In this document: piece by piece, positions 53,516 to 62,088 of the stretch
How the letters are laid out: each line of letters opens with the position of its first letter
Numbering within the stretch: position 1 is the first letter of the stretch
Source: Arthrobacter sp. FW306-2-2C-D06B
GTDB taxonomy: Bacteria > Actinomycetota > Actinomycetes > Actinomycetales > Micrococcaceae
Direction of reading: 5' to 3'
Assembly: GCF_021789175.1 (NCBI RefSeq)
Contig: NZ_CP084560.1
Span: 2,542,001 to 2,606,000, forward strand
Length of the DNA stretch: 64,000 nt
Translations under genes and position numbers: made by a program
The notes under the pieces: model-generated
Database searches by the model: none
Seen by the model: only the letters and a program-made list of their open reading frames with translations
What the model was told of the DNA's origin: nothing

Positions 53516-54292
53516 ATGAGCAGTGCAACAGGATCCGATGGCAAACACGTACGGGCTGACGGCAGCCAGGATGAAATCCCGTACGCCGCCGAACCACGGC
53601 GGGACCAGGTAGCCGATGCACGTGGGACGGGCCCCGTCTACCCTGACGACAGCTACGTCGGCAACACGAGCAGCTATCCCGTGGTTTCCCCCGCTTCAGA
53701 CCCAAACGCCGCCACCCGTGAGACCGTCATCGCCCGCGAAAAGGAGCAGTTCGGCGGAATCAAGATCGGCTCGGCCTTCTTCGGCTGGCTGACCGCAACG
53801 GGTATGGCCGTGCTGCTGGTCGCCCTCGTGGCGGCGGCGGGGATCGCTGTCGGACTCGCGAACAACGCGAATGTCAGTGACGCGGCGAACCTGGCATCAT
53901 CGCAGCCCGTCGGAGTCGCGGGGATCATCGCGCTCTTGGTGATCCTGTTCCTCTCCTATTATTGCGGCGGCTACGTTGCCGGACGCATGGCCCGGTTCAA
54001 CGGCATCAAGCAGGGGCTCATGGTCTGGTTTTGGGCAATTATCGTTGCCGTGCTGGTGGCGTTGCTGGGGTTGTTCGCCGGACCGCGGTTCAATATCCTC
54101 GCCACCGTGAACAGTTTCCCGAGGATTCCGGTGAATGAGGGACAGCTGAGCACCATCGGCATCATCGCCGCACTCGTAGTAGCAGCAGTGACCCTCATCG
54201 CCGCAGCACTCGGCGGACTGGCCGGCATGCATTACCACCGCAGGGTGGACCGCGCGGGCTTCACTCCACCAGCAGAGGACGTCGAGGCTTAG
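53516..54292 (+). CDS. Multi-pass membrane protein of unknown function
   Basis: 258 aa. A hydrophilic, disordered N-terminus (about 85 residues) precedes four membrane helices (FGWLTATGMAVLLVALVAAAG; VAGIIALLVILFLSYYCGGYVAGRMARF; GLMVWFWAIIVAVLVALLGLF; IGIIAALVVAAVTLIAAALGG). The second helix has YYCGGYVAGRMARF-like motif of the YrzE/TIGR04086 type. ATG 53516 has AGGGAGA upstream. Function unknown. Confidence 0.78.
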   Translation: MSSATGSDGKHVRADGSQDEIPYAAEPRRDQVADARGTGPVYPDDSYVGNTSSYPVVSPASDPNAATRETVIAREKEQFGGIKIGSAFFGWLTATGMAVLLVALVAAAGIAVGLANNANVSDAANLASSQPVGVAGIIALLVILFLSYYCGGYVAGRMARFNGIKQGLMVWFWAIIVAVLVALLGLFAGPRFNILATVNSFPRIPVNEGQLSTIGIIAALVVAAVTLIAAALGGLAGMHYHRRVDRAGFTPPAEDVEA

Positions 54293-54450
54293 GCAAGGCG
54301 GCTCCGGCCGCCGACAGGGCCGCTCTTTGTACCTTGGCCCCAAGGCCTTGCTGTGCTCCTGGTGGACACCCTACAAAATTCCCGATCATGCTGCTCTGTA
54401 GTGTCGGTTTCAGGGGATTCATTCCGCCCCAGGCACAGACAGGACACACC

Positions 54451-55065
54451 ATGAGCAGCACCGAAACCGCATCCACGCGACGAACCCCTCCCCGCGCCCG
54501 CTGGACCTCCACGGACATCGGCCTCATCGCGGTATTCGCCGCACTCGTGGCCGCCTCAACGCTGATTCCGGGCATTCCGGTCGGCTCCTTGGGCGTACCG
54601 ATCACCCTGCAGACCCTCACTGTCATCCTGACCGGCCTCGTGCTCGGCGGCGGGCGGGCCTTTGCCGCCGTCGGGCTTTACACCCTGCTCGGTTTCGCAG
54701 GACTGCCGATCTTCAGCGGGGGCCGGAGCGGGCTCGGTATCCTGGCAACACCGTCGGCCGGCTACATCATCGCTTTTCCCTTGGCGGCGGCCGTCACCGG
54801 CTGGTTGGCGGCGATCGTGATCCGCAAGACAGTCAAGTACCGGGCCGTTTTCCTGTTTGCCGCAGCCATGATCAGCACCATCGTCCTCATTCACGGCCTC
54901 GGAGTGCTTGGCTTCATGGTCAATGGCAAGTTCGACTTCGCCAAGGCGTTCCTGGCCGACCTTCCCTACTACCCCGGGGACACTATCAAGAACGTCCTCG
55001 CTGCGATCATCGCCGTCTCGCTCCACAAGGCCTTCCCGGACATCCTGGTCCGCCGCGTCAAATAG
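54451..55065 (+). CDS. bioY: Biotin transporter substrate-binding subunit BioY
   Basis: 204 aa S-component of the ECF biotin transporter, with six helices. Motifs: VPITLQTLTVILTGLVLGGGRAF, YTLLGFAGLPIFSGGRSGLGILATPSAGYIIAFP (in pieces), and YYPGDTIKNVLAAIIA. It binds biotin and partners with BioM and BioN encoded next. ATG 54451 is the first good start after a GGACAC. The leader 54293-54450 has a weak inverted repeat but no known riboswitch. Confidence 0.95.
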   Translation: MSSTETASTRRTPPRARWTSTDIGLIAVFAALVAASTLIPGIPVGSLGVPITLQTLTVILTGLVLGGGRAFAAVGLYTLLGFAGLPIFSGGRSGLGILATPSAGYIIAFPLAAAVTGWLAAIVIRKTVKYRAVFLFAAAMISTIVLIHGLGVLGFMVNGKFDFAKAFLADLPYYPGDTIKNVLAAIIAVSLHKAFPDILVRRVK

Positions 55066-55083
55066 AGCGGGCACAATCAGGAC

Positions 55084-55815
55084 ATGAACACCATCATTCT
55101 CAGCGACGTCTCAGTGCGCGTAGCCGTCGACGGCCGCGCGGCACCCAGGACTTTACTGCAGGACGTCTCGTTGGAACTCACTGAGCAACGCATTGCGGTC
55201 ATCGGGGCCAATGGCTCGGGAAAGTCCACCCTGCTGCGCTTGCTCAACGGCCTGGTGGCTCCCAGCGAAGGTACCGTCAGCATCAACGGCGCAGACAGCA
55301 TGCGGGACGTTCGCCAGGTCCGCGGCCAGGTGGGTTTCGTCTTTACCGATCCCTTGTCGCAACTGGTCATGCCAACCGGGCGGGAAGATGTTGAACTCTC
55401 TTTGCGCCGTTCCATCAAGAACTCCAAAGAGCGTGCGGCCCGGGCAGAAGCTGTCCTGCAACGGTTCGGGATCCTGGACCTCGCGGACCAGAGTATTTAC
55501 GAGCTCTCCGGCGGCGAACGGCAGCTGCTCGCCCTCGCGGCCGTCCTCGCGGTGAATCCCGCCGTCCTGGTCCTCGACGAGCCTTCAACGCTGTTGGACC
55601 TGCGCAACCGGGAGCTGCTCAGGCGCACGCTTGCGGGCCTGGAGCAGCAGATCATCATGTCCACCCACGATCTCGACCTTGCCCTCGAGGCGGACCGCGC
55701 GTTGGTCGTGGATTGCGGACGGATAGTGTTCGACGGCGGAGCAGCCGCCGCCGTCGAACACTACCGCGCGCTTTGTGCCGCTGAGCCCGCACAAGGCAAG
55801 GTGCAGGCGACGTGA
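55084..55815 (+). CDS. bioM: Biotin ECF transporter ATPase BioM
   Basis: 243-aa energy-coupling ATPase. [17 protein letters not shown] (Walker A), LSGGERQLLALAAVL (signature), AVLVLDEPSTLLD (Walker B) and the H-loop MSTHDLDLALE. A single ATPase serves as both partners. ATG 55084 is 19 bp after bioY; its stop overlaps the bioN GTG by 4 bp. Confidence 0.93.
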   Translation: MNTIILSDVSVRVAVDGRAAPRTLLQDVSLELTEQRIAVIGANGSGKSTLLRLLNGLVAPSEGTVSINGADSMRDVRQVRGQVGFVFTDPLSQLVMPTGREDVELSLRRSIKNSKERAARAEAVLQRFGILDLADQSIYELSGGERQLLALAAVLAVNPAVLVLDEPSTLLDLRNRELLRRTLAGLEQQIIMSTHDLDLALEADRALVVDCGRIVFDGGAAAAVEHYRALCAAEPAQGKVQAT

Positions 55816-56435
55816 GGGCCCACGGGGTGCTGATCCCCAACTATGTGCGGGGCAACTCGATCGTGCACCGCACTCCCCTGTGGCTCAAATTTCTCCTGGT
55901 TGCCGGCTGCGGCCTGGCATCGTTCCTGATTGTCGACTGGCTTGTCTCGGCCGCCGTCCTTGCCGTGATGTGCGGGCTTTTCCTGTTGAGCGGCGCGGGA
56001 CTCAAACGCCTCGCGCGTTCCGTGTGGCTCGTGACGCCCATCCTCGTTGCGATCGGCGCCGTCCAATGGTGGCAGCTGGGCGGCCCCGTTGCCGCGCGGA
56101 TCGTGCTCAATGTGCTGGTCTGCGTCGTCGCGGCGTCGGTACTGACGGTCACGACTCCGGTGCAGGCATTGCTGGACGGGGTGGTTGCCCTGTCCAAGCC
56201 CTTCCAGCGTTTCGGGGCCGACCCTGAGCGCTTCGCGCTGACCATCGCCATCATGCTGCGCAGCCTTCCGTTCATTGCCGGCGCATTCTCCGATGTCCGT
56301 GACTCGGCCCGGGCTCGGGGGCTTGAACGCAATCCCCGCGCCTTGGTCTTGCCGGTTTTCATCACCACTGTTGCCTATGCGCGGCAGACCGGCGACGCAC
56401 TCGCCGCGCGCGGTCTGGGCGACGCCGAAGACTAA
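55812..56435 (+). CDS. bioN: Biotin ECF transporter T component BioN
   Basis: 207-aa membrane protein. It contains the Ala-Arg-Gly-type coupling motifs (SARARGLERNP and AARGLGDAED) that link T components to the ATPase, plus about five helices. GTG 55812 overlaps the bioM stop (GTGA), so synthesis is coupled. Together with bioY and bioM it completes a biotin uptake system. Confidence 0.92.
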   Translation: MRAHGVLIPNYVRGNSIVHRTPLWLKFLLVAGCGLASFLIVDWLVSAAVLAVMCGLFLLSGAGLKRLARSVWLVTPILVAIGAVQWWQLGGPVAARIVLNVLVCVVAASVLTVTTPVQALLDGVVALSKPFQRFGADPERFALTIAIMLRSLPFIAGAFSDVRDSARARGLERNPRALVLPVFITTVAYARQTGDALAARGLGDAED

Positions 56436-57649
56436 TCGCCCCGCAGCTGTGAGTAGCGGAACATTGCCGCTGTGCCCATTCCACCTGCGATGCTGATCAT
56501 CGCCAGCGCCAGGCTCTCCCTGCCCGGCTGCGCTTCGGCCATCCGGCGGGCCTGGGCCAGCAGCCGCGTCACCAGGACAGCCCCCGACGCACCGTAGGCG
56601 TGTCCCAAGGCCAGCGCTCCGCCGTCGAGGTTCGCCCGTGCCGGTTCCACACCCAACGCGTCGAGGCATGCGAGTGTCTGCGAAGCGAATGCCTCGTTGA
56701 ATTCCACGAGGTCCAGTTCCCCGGGCTCAAGATCAAGCTCGGCCAGCAACCGTTTCGCCGCCACTGAAGCTCCGATGCCCAGCAGTTCCGGGTCCACGCC
56801 TGCGGTGTCGCAGCCCAGAACAAGCAAGCCGTCGGCGGCGCCAAGTTGCCGGGCCCGTTGCAGAGAAGTGATAACGACGGCGGAGGCCCCGTCCGCGTCG
56901 ACGCACGAGTTTCCGGCTGTCACGGTGCCGCCCGGTACGAACGCCGGCGGGAATCGGGCCATGAGTCCGGCCCTGAGGGACGCCCGGGGTCCGTCATCCG
57001 CCTGCACCACGGCGCCGGTGGCTTCCAAGGGAACAATTTCCGGGGCGAATGCACCAGCGGCGCTAGCCGCGACCGCACGCTGGTGACTGCGCAGGGCGAA
57101 CTCGTCCTGTCGTTCGCGGCTGACGAAGAATTCCCGCGCCACATTTTCAGCAGCCACCCCCATGTCCGGGTCCCCGAACTCGGGCGGTACAAAGGTGGCC
57201 CGGGTGTAGAAGTCCGGCCCGCCGTCGAGGCCCAGGTTTCGCCTGGCACGCAGCGGGGCAGTACTGATACTCTCCACTCCCCCGGCCAGGAAGACGCCAT
57301 TGCCGCCCGCGGCCACGAGCCGGGACGCCAGGGCGATGGCGTCGAGCCCGGAACCGCACTGACGGTCCACCGTCAGTCCGGGGACCCCCACGGGCAACCC
57401 CGCGTGCAATGCGGCATACCGGGCCAGGTTTCCGCCCCCGCCCACCGCATTGCCGATCACGACGTCGCTGACGTCCGAACCGGCAACACCCGTGGCTGTC
57501 AGCAGTGAACGCAGGACCGGGGAGAGGAGCTCCTCGGCGCGAAGCGACTTCAGTTGTCCGTTGGCGCGGCAAATGGGCGTACGCAGGGCGGCAATGATCA
57601 CCGGCTGGCGCGAAGGGTCCAGCCCGGTGCCCGGCTCGCGGCTAGGCAA
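56432..57649 (-). CDS. Thiolase-family protein with second catalytic Cys absent
   Basis: About 405 aa. Nucleophile Cys in VDRQCGSGLD and His in ALGHAYGASG are present and NEAFASQ is kept. The usual C-terminal CxGxGxG active-site Cys is replaced: SIAGGMGTA. Thus the general-base Cys is missing, and thiolysis may be impaired or changed. Start is uncertain: TTG 57649 overlaps the ligase stop (TTGCCTAG), TTG 57679 and GTG 57601 are alternatives. It follows an acyl-CoA ligase on the same strand, so the two likely act on one substrate. Confidence 0.85.
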   Translation of the reverse strand: MPSREPGTGLDPSRQPVIIAALRTPICRANGQLKSLRAEELLSPVLRSLLTATGVAGSDVSDVVIGNAVGGGGNLARYAALHAGLPVGVPGLTVDRQCGSGLDAIALASRLVAAGGNGVFLAGGVESISTAPLRARRNLGLDGGPDFYTRATFVPPEFGDPDMGVAAENVAREFFVSRERQDEFALRSHQRAVAASAAGAFAPEIVPLEATGAVVQADDGPRASLRAGLMARFPPAFVPGGTVTAGNSCVDADGASAVVITSLQRARQLGAADGLLVLGCDTAGVDPELLGIGASVAAKRLLAELDLEPGELDLVEFNEAFASQTLACLDALGVEPARANLDGGALALGHAYGASGAVLVTRLLAQARRMAEAQPGRESLALAMISIAGGMGTAAMFRYSQLRGD

Positions 57650-59054
57650 GTGGTTTCGCCCGCGGATCGCTGTTCTCAATCCAGTCGAGCAACATCTGGC
57701 GGCTGACCTTCCCGCGGTCCGTCACGGGCAATTCGGACAGCGTGAAATACCGCTGGGGTCGCTTGTCCCGGGCGAGCAAACCGTCCAGGCCCGTCTTCAC
57801 CTGGGTTGCCGTCACCGAACCGTAGGCCGGAACGATTCCTGCGACAACTTTCTGGCCCCGGACTTCGTCCGGCATTCCGGCCGCGACGGCCGCCGAGACC
57901 CCGGGGACCGATGCCAAGGCAAGCTCCACCTCATGGGGATAGACATTCCTCCCGGAGGTGATGATCATGTCGGATCGACGGCCGAGGATATGCAGGACAC
58001 CGGAGTCCACATAGCCCTGGTCCCCCACCGTGTACCAACCGTCAAAGCACCGCAGCGCCTGGCCGTCGTCGCCCCACAAATACCCATTGCTGACCATGCC
58101 GGAGCGGACGCAGATGTTCCCGTCGGCCCCTTCGGGCCGCTCCGCGCCGTCGTCGTCCAGTATCTTGAGTTCGACGCCGGGAAACGGTCTGCCGATTCCG
58201 GTGCCGCCGACGTCGAGCGGTTCACCGGCGGCAAGGCGCGTTCCGGAAACGAAACTCAGCTCGGACGCACCGTAATACTCGAAAATGGCCGCGTTGGGCG
58301 CCCAACGCCTGGCGGCCTCAAGGGTGCGGGCGTCCAGCTTCGAGCCTGCGCAGATGATGCTCCGCACGCCGGATGCGTCCACGCCTCCGGCCAGTCCGCG
58401 CTCGCTCAGCAGCCGCAGCATGGTGGGCACGAGGACCAGGCGGGTGACGCCGTCATAACTGATGGCTGCGTGGACATCGCCCACGTCGAAGGTCTCCATG
58501 GTGTGGAAGGCCGCCCCGGCGTACAGGCATTCGGACAGGGCGTACAGGTTCAAGCTCGCGGCCAGCGGTCCGGGCGCGAGGGTCCTGTCCTCCGGTGTCA
58601 GCCCGAAGAATTCGATGGAGGCGTCAAACGAGACCTGCCACGAACGCCGTGAACGGGTGAAGGCTTTGGGTACGGACGTGGTTCCGGACGTCAGGCCGAT
58701 CAGGAACGTGGTGTCCGCATGGCCGTCGGACAGCTCGTCGCCTATGGCGGGCAGGGGGCCGGTGGCGGGCCTGGCTTCTCCGATCCTCTGGGTGACCTCA
58801 TCGATCATGGCTTGCGGCCACAACGGGTCGACCACGGCGCAGCGCCGTCCGCCGGCCACGGCGGCCGTGTACGCCACCACGAAGTCCAGGGAATTGGGCT
58901 CGGCGAGTACCGTCGTCGCGGCCGTCTCCCCGAGACGCAAGGTTGCGGCGTCCCGAAGGTCAGCCCAGTTGAGCCGCTTGCCGCCAACGACGACGGCGGT
59001 GTCGTCGGGGCGTTCATCGGCCCAGAGCTGAAGTTTGTCCAGGAACGGCATCAT
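57642..59054 (-). CDS. AMP-dependent acyl-CoA ligase family enzyme
   Basis: 470 aa of the ANL superfamily. AMP-binding motif IGLTSGTTSVPKAF, EYYGASELSFVSG, GWYTVGDQGYVD, GRRSDMIITSGRNVYPHEVE and the C-terminal Lys motif DRGKVSRQML (Lys). It activates a carboxylic acid to an acyl-adenylate then acyl-CoA. Substrate unknown. Two ATGs in tandem begin it; 59054 is used. The terminator at 59123 separates it from the suf operon. Confidence 0.9.
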   Translation of the reverse strand: MMPFLDKLQLWADERPDDTAVVVGGKRLNWADLRDAATLRLGETAATTVLAEPNSLDFVVAYTAAVAGGRRCAVVDPLWPQAMIDEVTQRIGEARPATGPLPAIGDELSDGHADTTFLIGLTSGTTSVPKAFTRSRRSWQVSFDASIEFFGLTPEDRTLAPGPLAASLNLYALSECLYAGAAFHTMETFDVGDVHAAISYDGVTRLVLVPTMLRLLSERGLAGGVDASGVRSIICAGSKLDARTLEAARRWAPNAAIFEYYGASELSFVSGTRLAAGEPLDVGGTGIGRPFPGVELKILDDDGAERPEGADGNICVRSGMVSNGYLWGDDGQALRCFDGWYTVGDQGYVDSGVLHILGRRSDMIITSGRNVYPHEVELALASVPGVSAAVAAGMPDEVRGQKVVAGIVPAYGSVTATQVKTGLDGLLARDKRPQRYFTLSELPVTDRGKVSRQMLLDWIENSDPRAKPLA

Positions 59055-59122
59055 AGAATTTTAGCCCCTGCCGCGGGTCCGCGGCTCTCTGTGACGCCAC
59101 AAGTGCAGTGGGGAAATTGGGG

Positions 59123-59172
59123 TACGACGACGGCCGGCCACCTTCGCAAGAAGGTAACCGGCCGTCGTCGTA
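59123..59172 (-). terminator. Terminator of the suf operon
   Basis: 15-bp stem TACGACGACGGCCGG/CCGGCCGTCGTCGTA with an inner hairpin (ACCTTC/GAAGGT). It is 22 bp beyond the sufT stop; both its position and size fit an intrinsic terminator. Confidence 0.88.
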
Positions 59173-59194
59173 ATCCAAGCAGGCGGTGGGGACT

Positions 59195-59527
59195 TTAGAT
59201 GTTGAACCCGAGGGCCCGCATCTGGTCCTTGCCGTCGTCCGTGATCCGCTCGGGACCCCATGGCGGCATCCATACCCAGTTGAGGCGCCAGTCGTCGACG
59301 ATGCCGTCGAGGGACTGGCCGACCTGCTCTTCGAGGACATCCGTCAGCGGACAGGCCGCGGTCGTCAGCGTCATGTCGATGAGCAGAGCCCCGTCGTCTT
59401 CCGAGTATTTCAGACCGTAGAGCAGCCCAAGGTCCACCACGTTGACACCGAGTTCCGGGTCAATGACATCCTTGAGCGCCTCCTCGACGTCCTCGAGGCT
59501 GGTGCGAGCCGCGTTGATTTCGGTCAT
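59195..59527 (-). CDS. sufT: Fe-S cluster maturation protein SufT (MIP18/DUF59 family)
   Basis: 110 aa. LKDVIDPELGVNVVDLGLLYGL and LTTAACPLTDVLEEQV, with the conserved Cys in TTAACPL, define the DUF59 family. SufT helps transfer or mature Fe-S clusters. It ends the suf operon, 14 bp after sufC. Confidence 0.94.
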   Translation of the reverse strand: MTEINAARTSLEDVEEALKDVIDPELGVNVVDLGLLYGLKYSEDDGALLIDMTLTTAACPLTDVLEEQVGQSLDGIVDDWRLNWVWMPPWGPERITDDGKDQMRALGFNI

Positions 59528-59541
59528 GGCGGGAGTCCTAA

Positions 59542-60336
59542 CTAGGCCTGTGCTGCTGCGGCAGCAGCAATGGTGGCTGCGCCGGCGCCCGTGGCGTAAC
59601 GGTCGTAGCCTTCTTCTTCGAGGCGGTCGGCCAATTCAGGGCCGCCCTCTTCGACAACCTGGCCATCAACAAACACGTGGACGAAGTCCGGCTTGATGTA
59701 GCGCAGGATGCGGGTGTAGTGGGTGATGAGCAGGGTACCCATGTTGCCCGTGGCGTGGGCGCGGTTGACGCCCTCGGAGACGACCTTGAGCGCGTCGACG
59801 TCCAAGCCGGAGTCGGTCTCGTCGAGCACGGCGAACTTCGGCTTGAAGAGTTCGAGCTGGAGGATCTCCACGCGCTTCTTCTCGCCGCCGGAGAAGCCCT
59901 CGTTGACGTTGCGCTGTGCGAAGTCGGCGTCGATGCGCAGCTGCTGCATGGCCGCCTTGACGTCCTTGGTCCAGGTGCGGAGGGCAGGTGCTTCGCCGTC
60001 GATTGCCGTCTTGGCGGTGCGCAGGAAGTTGGTCATGGTGACGCCCGGAACCTCCACGGGGTACTGCATGGCCAGGAAGACGCCTGCACGGGCGCGCTGG
60101 TCAACGCTCATGGCCAATACGTCTTCGCCGTCGAGCGTGATGGTGCCCCTCGTGACGTTGTAGCGCGGGTGGCCGGCGATGGTGGACGCCAGGGTGGACT
60201 TGCCCGAACCGTTGGGACCCATGATTGCGTGGGTCTCGCCGGTCTTGATGGTCAGGCTGACGCCCTTCAGGATCTCCTTGGTGCCCTGCTCCGTCTCGAT
60301 GCTGACGTGCAGGTCCTTGATCTCAAGAGTAGACAT
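59542..60336 (-). CDS. sufC: Fe-S assembly ATPase SufC
   Basis: 264-aa ABC ATPase of the SufBCD scaffold. Walker [17 protein letters not shown], signature [15 protein letters not shown], Walker [17 protein letters not shown] and switch [10 protein letters not shown]. The C-terminus is Ala-rich. Divalent contact with SufB and SufD drives cluster assembly. It follows the Rieske-type gene by about 38 bp. Confidence 0.96.
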   Translation of the reverse strand: MSTLEIKDLHVSIETEQGTKEILKGVSLTIKTGETHAIMGPNGSGKSTLASTIAGHPRYNVTRGTITLDGEDVLAMSVDQRARAGVFLAMQYPVEVPGVTMTNFLRTAKTAIDGEAPALRTWTKDVKAAMQQLRIDADFAQRNVNEGFSGGEKKRVEILQLELFKPKFAVLDETDSGLDVDALKVVSEGVNRAHATGNMGTLLITHYTRILRYIKPDFVHVFVDGQVVEEGGPELADRLEEEGYDRYATGAGAATIAAAAAAQA

Positions 60337-60374
60337 GCTCTTCTTTCTTTCGTAAGTCTTTAGGCACTTGGCGC

Positions 60375-60731
60375 TCAGTAGTTCTGTACTGAGGCGCCGT
60401 TCACAACGTTGGTCACGTCCACGTAGACGTCGTCACCGTCGAGGGTGACGGCGAAGACCGGGACGGGGTCATAGGCAGGGAGCTGCAAGGGCTGTCCGGT
60501 GCGGAGATCGAACTGCGAGCCATGGCCCCAGCATTCGATCGCGCAGCCTTCGATTTCACCCTCGGCGAGCGAAATGTCCGCATGCGAGCAGGTGTCGCCG
60601 ATGGCGTGGATCTGTCCCATCGAATCCTTGACGATGGCTACGGGGTAGTCATCGATCAGGATGCGCAGCGCCTGCTTGACCTGGATCTCGTTGGCGTTGC
60701 ATACCAGTTCGCCTTGTGGCTGTTCGCTCAT
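60375..60731 (-). CDS. Rieske [2Fe-2S] ferredoxin-like protein
   Basis: 118 aa. Cluster ligands are CSHADISL and [10 protein letters not shown] (C-x-H and C-x2-H, with C-SH and C-WGH). It is a stand-alone Rieske protein of the non-haem oxygenase ferredoxin type, here embedded in the suf operon between sufD and sufC. It could be an electron donor or a test substrate of the Suf system. Confidence 0.93.
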   Translation of the reverse strand: MSEQPQGELVCNANEIQVKQALRILIDDYPVAIVKDSMGQIHAIGDTCSHADISLAEGEIEGCAIECWGHGSQFDLRTGQPLQLPAYDPVPVFAVTLDGDDVYVDVTNVVNGASVQNY

Positions 60732-60757
60732 AGTCTGTTTTCCCTGCTTGGCTTGAA

Positions 60758-62086
60758 TTAGTTGTCGCTCGCGGCGAGCTCACGCTCAACAGCTTCGGTG
60801 AGGCGCTCTTCGAGTGCCGGTACCTTGATCTGCTGGATGATCTCGTTGAGGAAGCCACGGACCACCAGACGGCGGGCGACGTCTTCAGGGATGCCGCGTG
60901 CCATGAGGTAGAACAAGTGCTCGTCATCGAAGCGGCCGGTGGCGCTGGCGTGGCCGGCACCCTCGATCAGGCCGGTTTCGATTTCCAGGTTCGGCACCGA
61001 GTCGGCACGTGCACCGTCCGTGAGGACCAGGTTGCGGTTGGCCTCGTAGGTATCCGTTCCTTCGGCTTCCTTGCGGATGAGGACGTCGCCAACCCACACG
61101 GTGTGCGCGTTGCGGCCTTGCAGGGCGCCCTTGTACAGGACGTTCGACTTACAGTTGGCCACTGCGTGGTCAACAAACAGGCGCTGCTCGAGGTGCTGGC
61201 CGGCGTCGGCGAAGTACAAGCCGAACATCTCGGCTTCCGCGCCCGGCCCGGTGAAGCGCGTGGACGGAGTCATGCGCACGACGTCGCCGCCGAGGCTGAC
61301 GACGATGTGCTTGAACTTGGCGTCACGGCCCAGCTTGGCCTGCTGCGAAGAGGCGTGAACGGCGTCGTCGTTCCATTCCTGGAGCGAGATGACCGTCAGG
61401 TCCGCGCCGTCTTCGACAAGGATTTCGACGTTCTCCGAAACGATCGCACTGCCCTGGTGGTCCAGGACGATCCGGGACTTGGAGAAGCGGCCTGCCACGA
61501 TCACGATGTGCTGGGCGGAAGCTTCAGTGGAGGTGCCGGTCAGCAGGACGGACACTTCGCCGTCGAGCTGGAGCTCGGCGGGCACCGTGATGACGGTGGC
61601 CTCGGTGAAGTTCTCCCAGGCATTGGCGGACACGCGGTCCTCCGGAATGGCAGCGGAGCCGATGCGGACGTCGTCCCGCCCCACGGTCTCGACGACGACG
61701 CCCTCCGGGGCGGTAACGGCGACCGACGGTGCCGAACCGGAGAGGACCTCGTTGTGAAGGCCGCGAAGCCGCTTGAGCGGGGTGAAGCGCCAGTCTTCTT
61801 CCAACCCGGTGAGGGGCTTGAAGTCAGCCAGTTTGTACGAGGTCAGACGACCTGCGCGCGAACTGTCCGGGATTCCAACGCCGCCGCCGTGGGAGTGGCT
61901 CTTGGCCGAGGCGCCCGCGAGCGGTCCGGCTGAAGGTGCCTGTGCCGACGTCTTTTCCGAGGTGGACGACGTGTTGGTACCGGTGTTGACCGGTGAGAGG
62001 TTCTCGCCCTCTTCGGTGAATCCGTCGATAAACGGCTTGGCCGATGGCGCGCCGATGCGGGCCTTTTCAGTAGTGATTTCAGTCAT
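60758..62086 (-). CDS. sufD: Fe-S assembly protein SufD
   Basis: 442 aa with the right-handed beta-helix core. It has WRFTPLKRLRG, then the GADLTVISLQEWNDDAVHASSQQAKLGRD, AGQHLEQRLFVDHAVANCKSNVLYKGALQGRNAHTVWVGDVLIRKEAEGTDTYEANRNLVLTDGA pattern in segments, and a C-terminal helical region ending LTEAVERELAASDN. It pairs with SufB. A ~90-residue N-terminal extension is Ser/Gly/Pro-rich. It starts 3 bp after sufB. Confidence 0.94.
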   Translation of the reverse strand: MTEITTEKARIGAPSAKPFIDGFTEEGENLSPVNTGTNTSSTSEKTSAQAPSAGPLAGASAKSHSHGGGVGIPDSSRAGRLTSYKLADFKPLTGLEEDWRFTPLKRLRGLHNEVLSGSAPSVAVTAPEGVVVETVGRDDVRIGSAAIPEDRVSANAWENFTEATVITVPAELQLDGEVSVLLTGTSTEASAQHIVIVAGRFSKSRIVLDHQGSAIVSENVEILVEDGADLTVISLQEWNDDAVHASSQQAKLGRDAKFKHIVVSLGGDVVRMTPSTRFTGPGAEAEMFGLYFADAGQHLEQRLFVDHAVANCKSNVLYKGALQGRNAHTVWVGDVLIRKEAEGTDTYEANRNLVLTDGARADSVPNLEIETGLIEGAGHASATGRFDDEHLFYLMARGIPEDVARRLVVRGFLNEIIQQIKVPALEERLTEAVERELAASDN

Positions 62087-62088
62087 TG

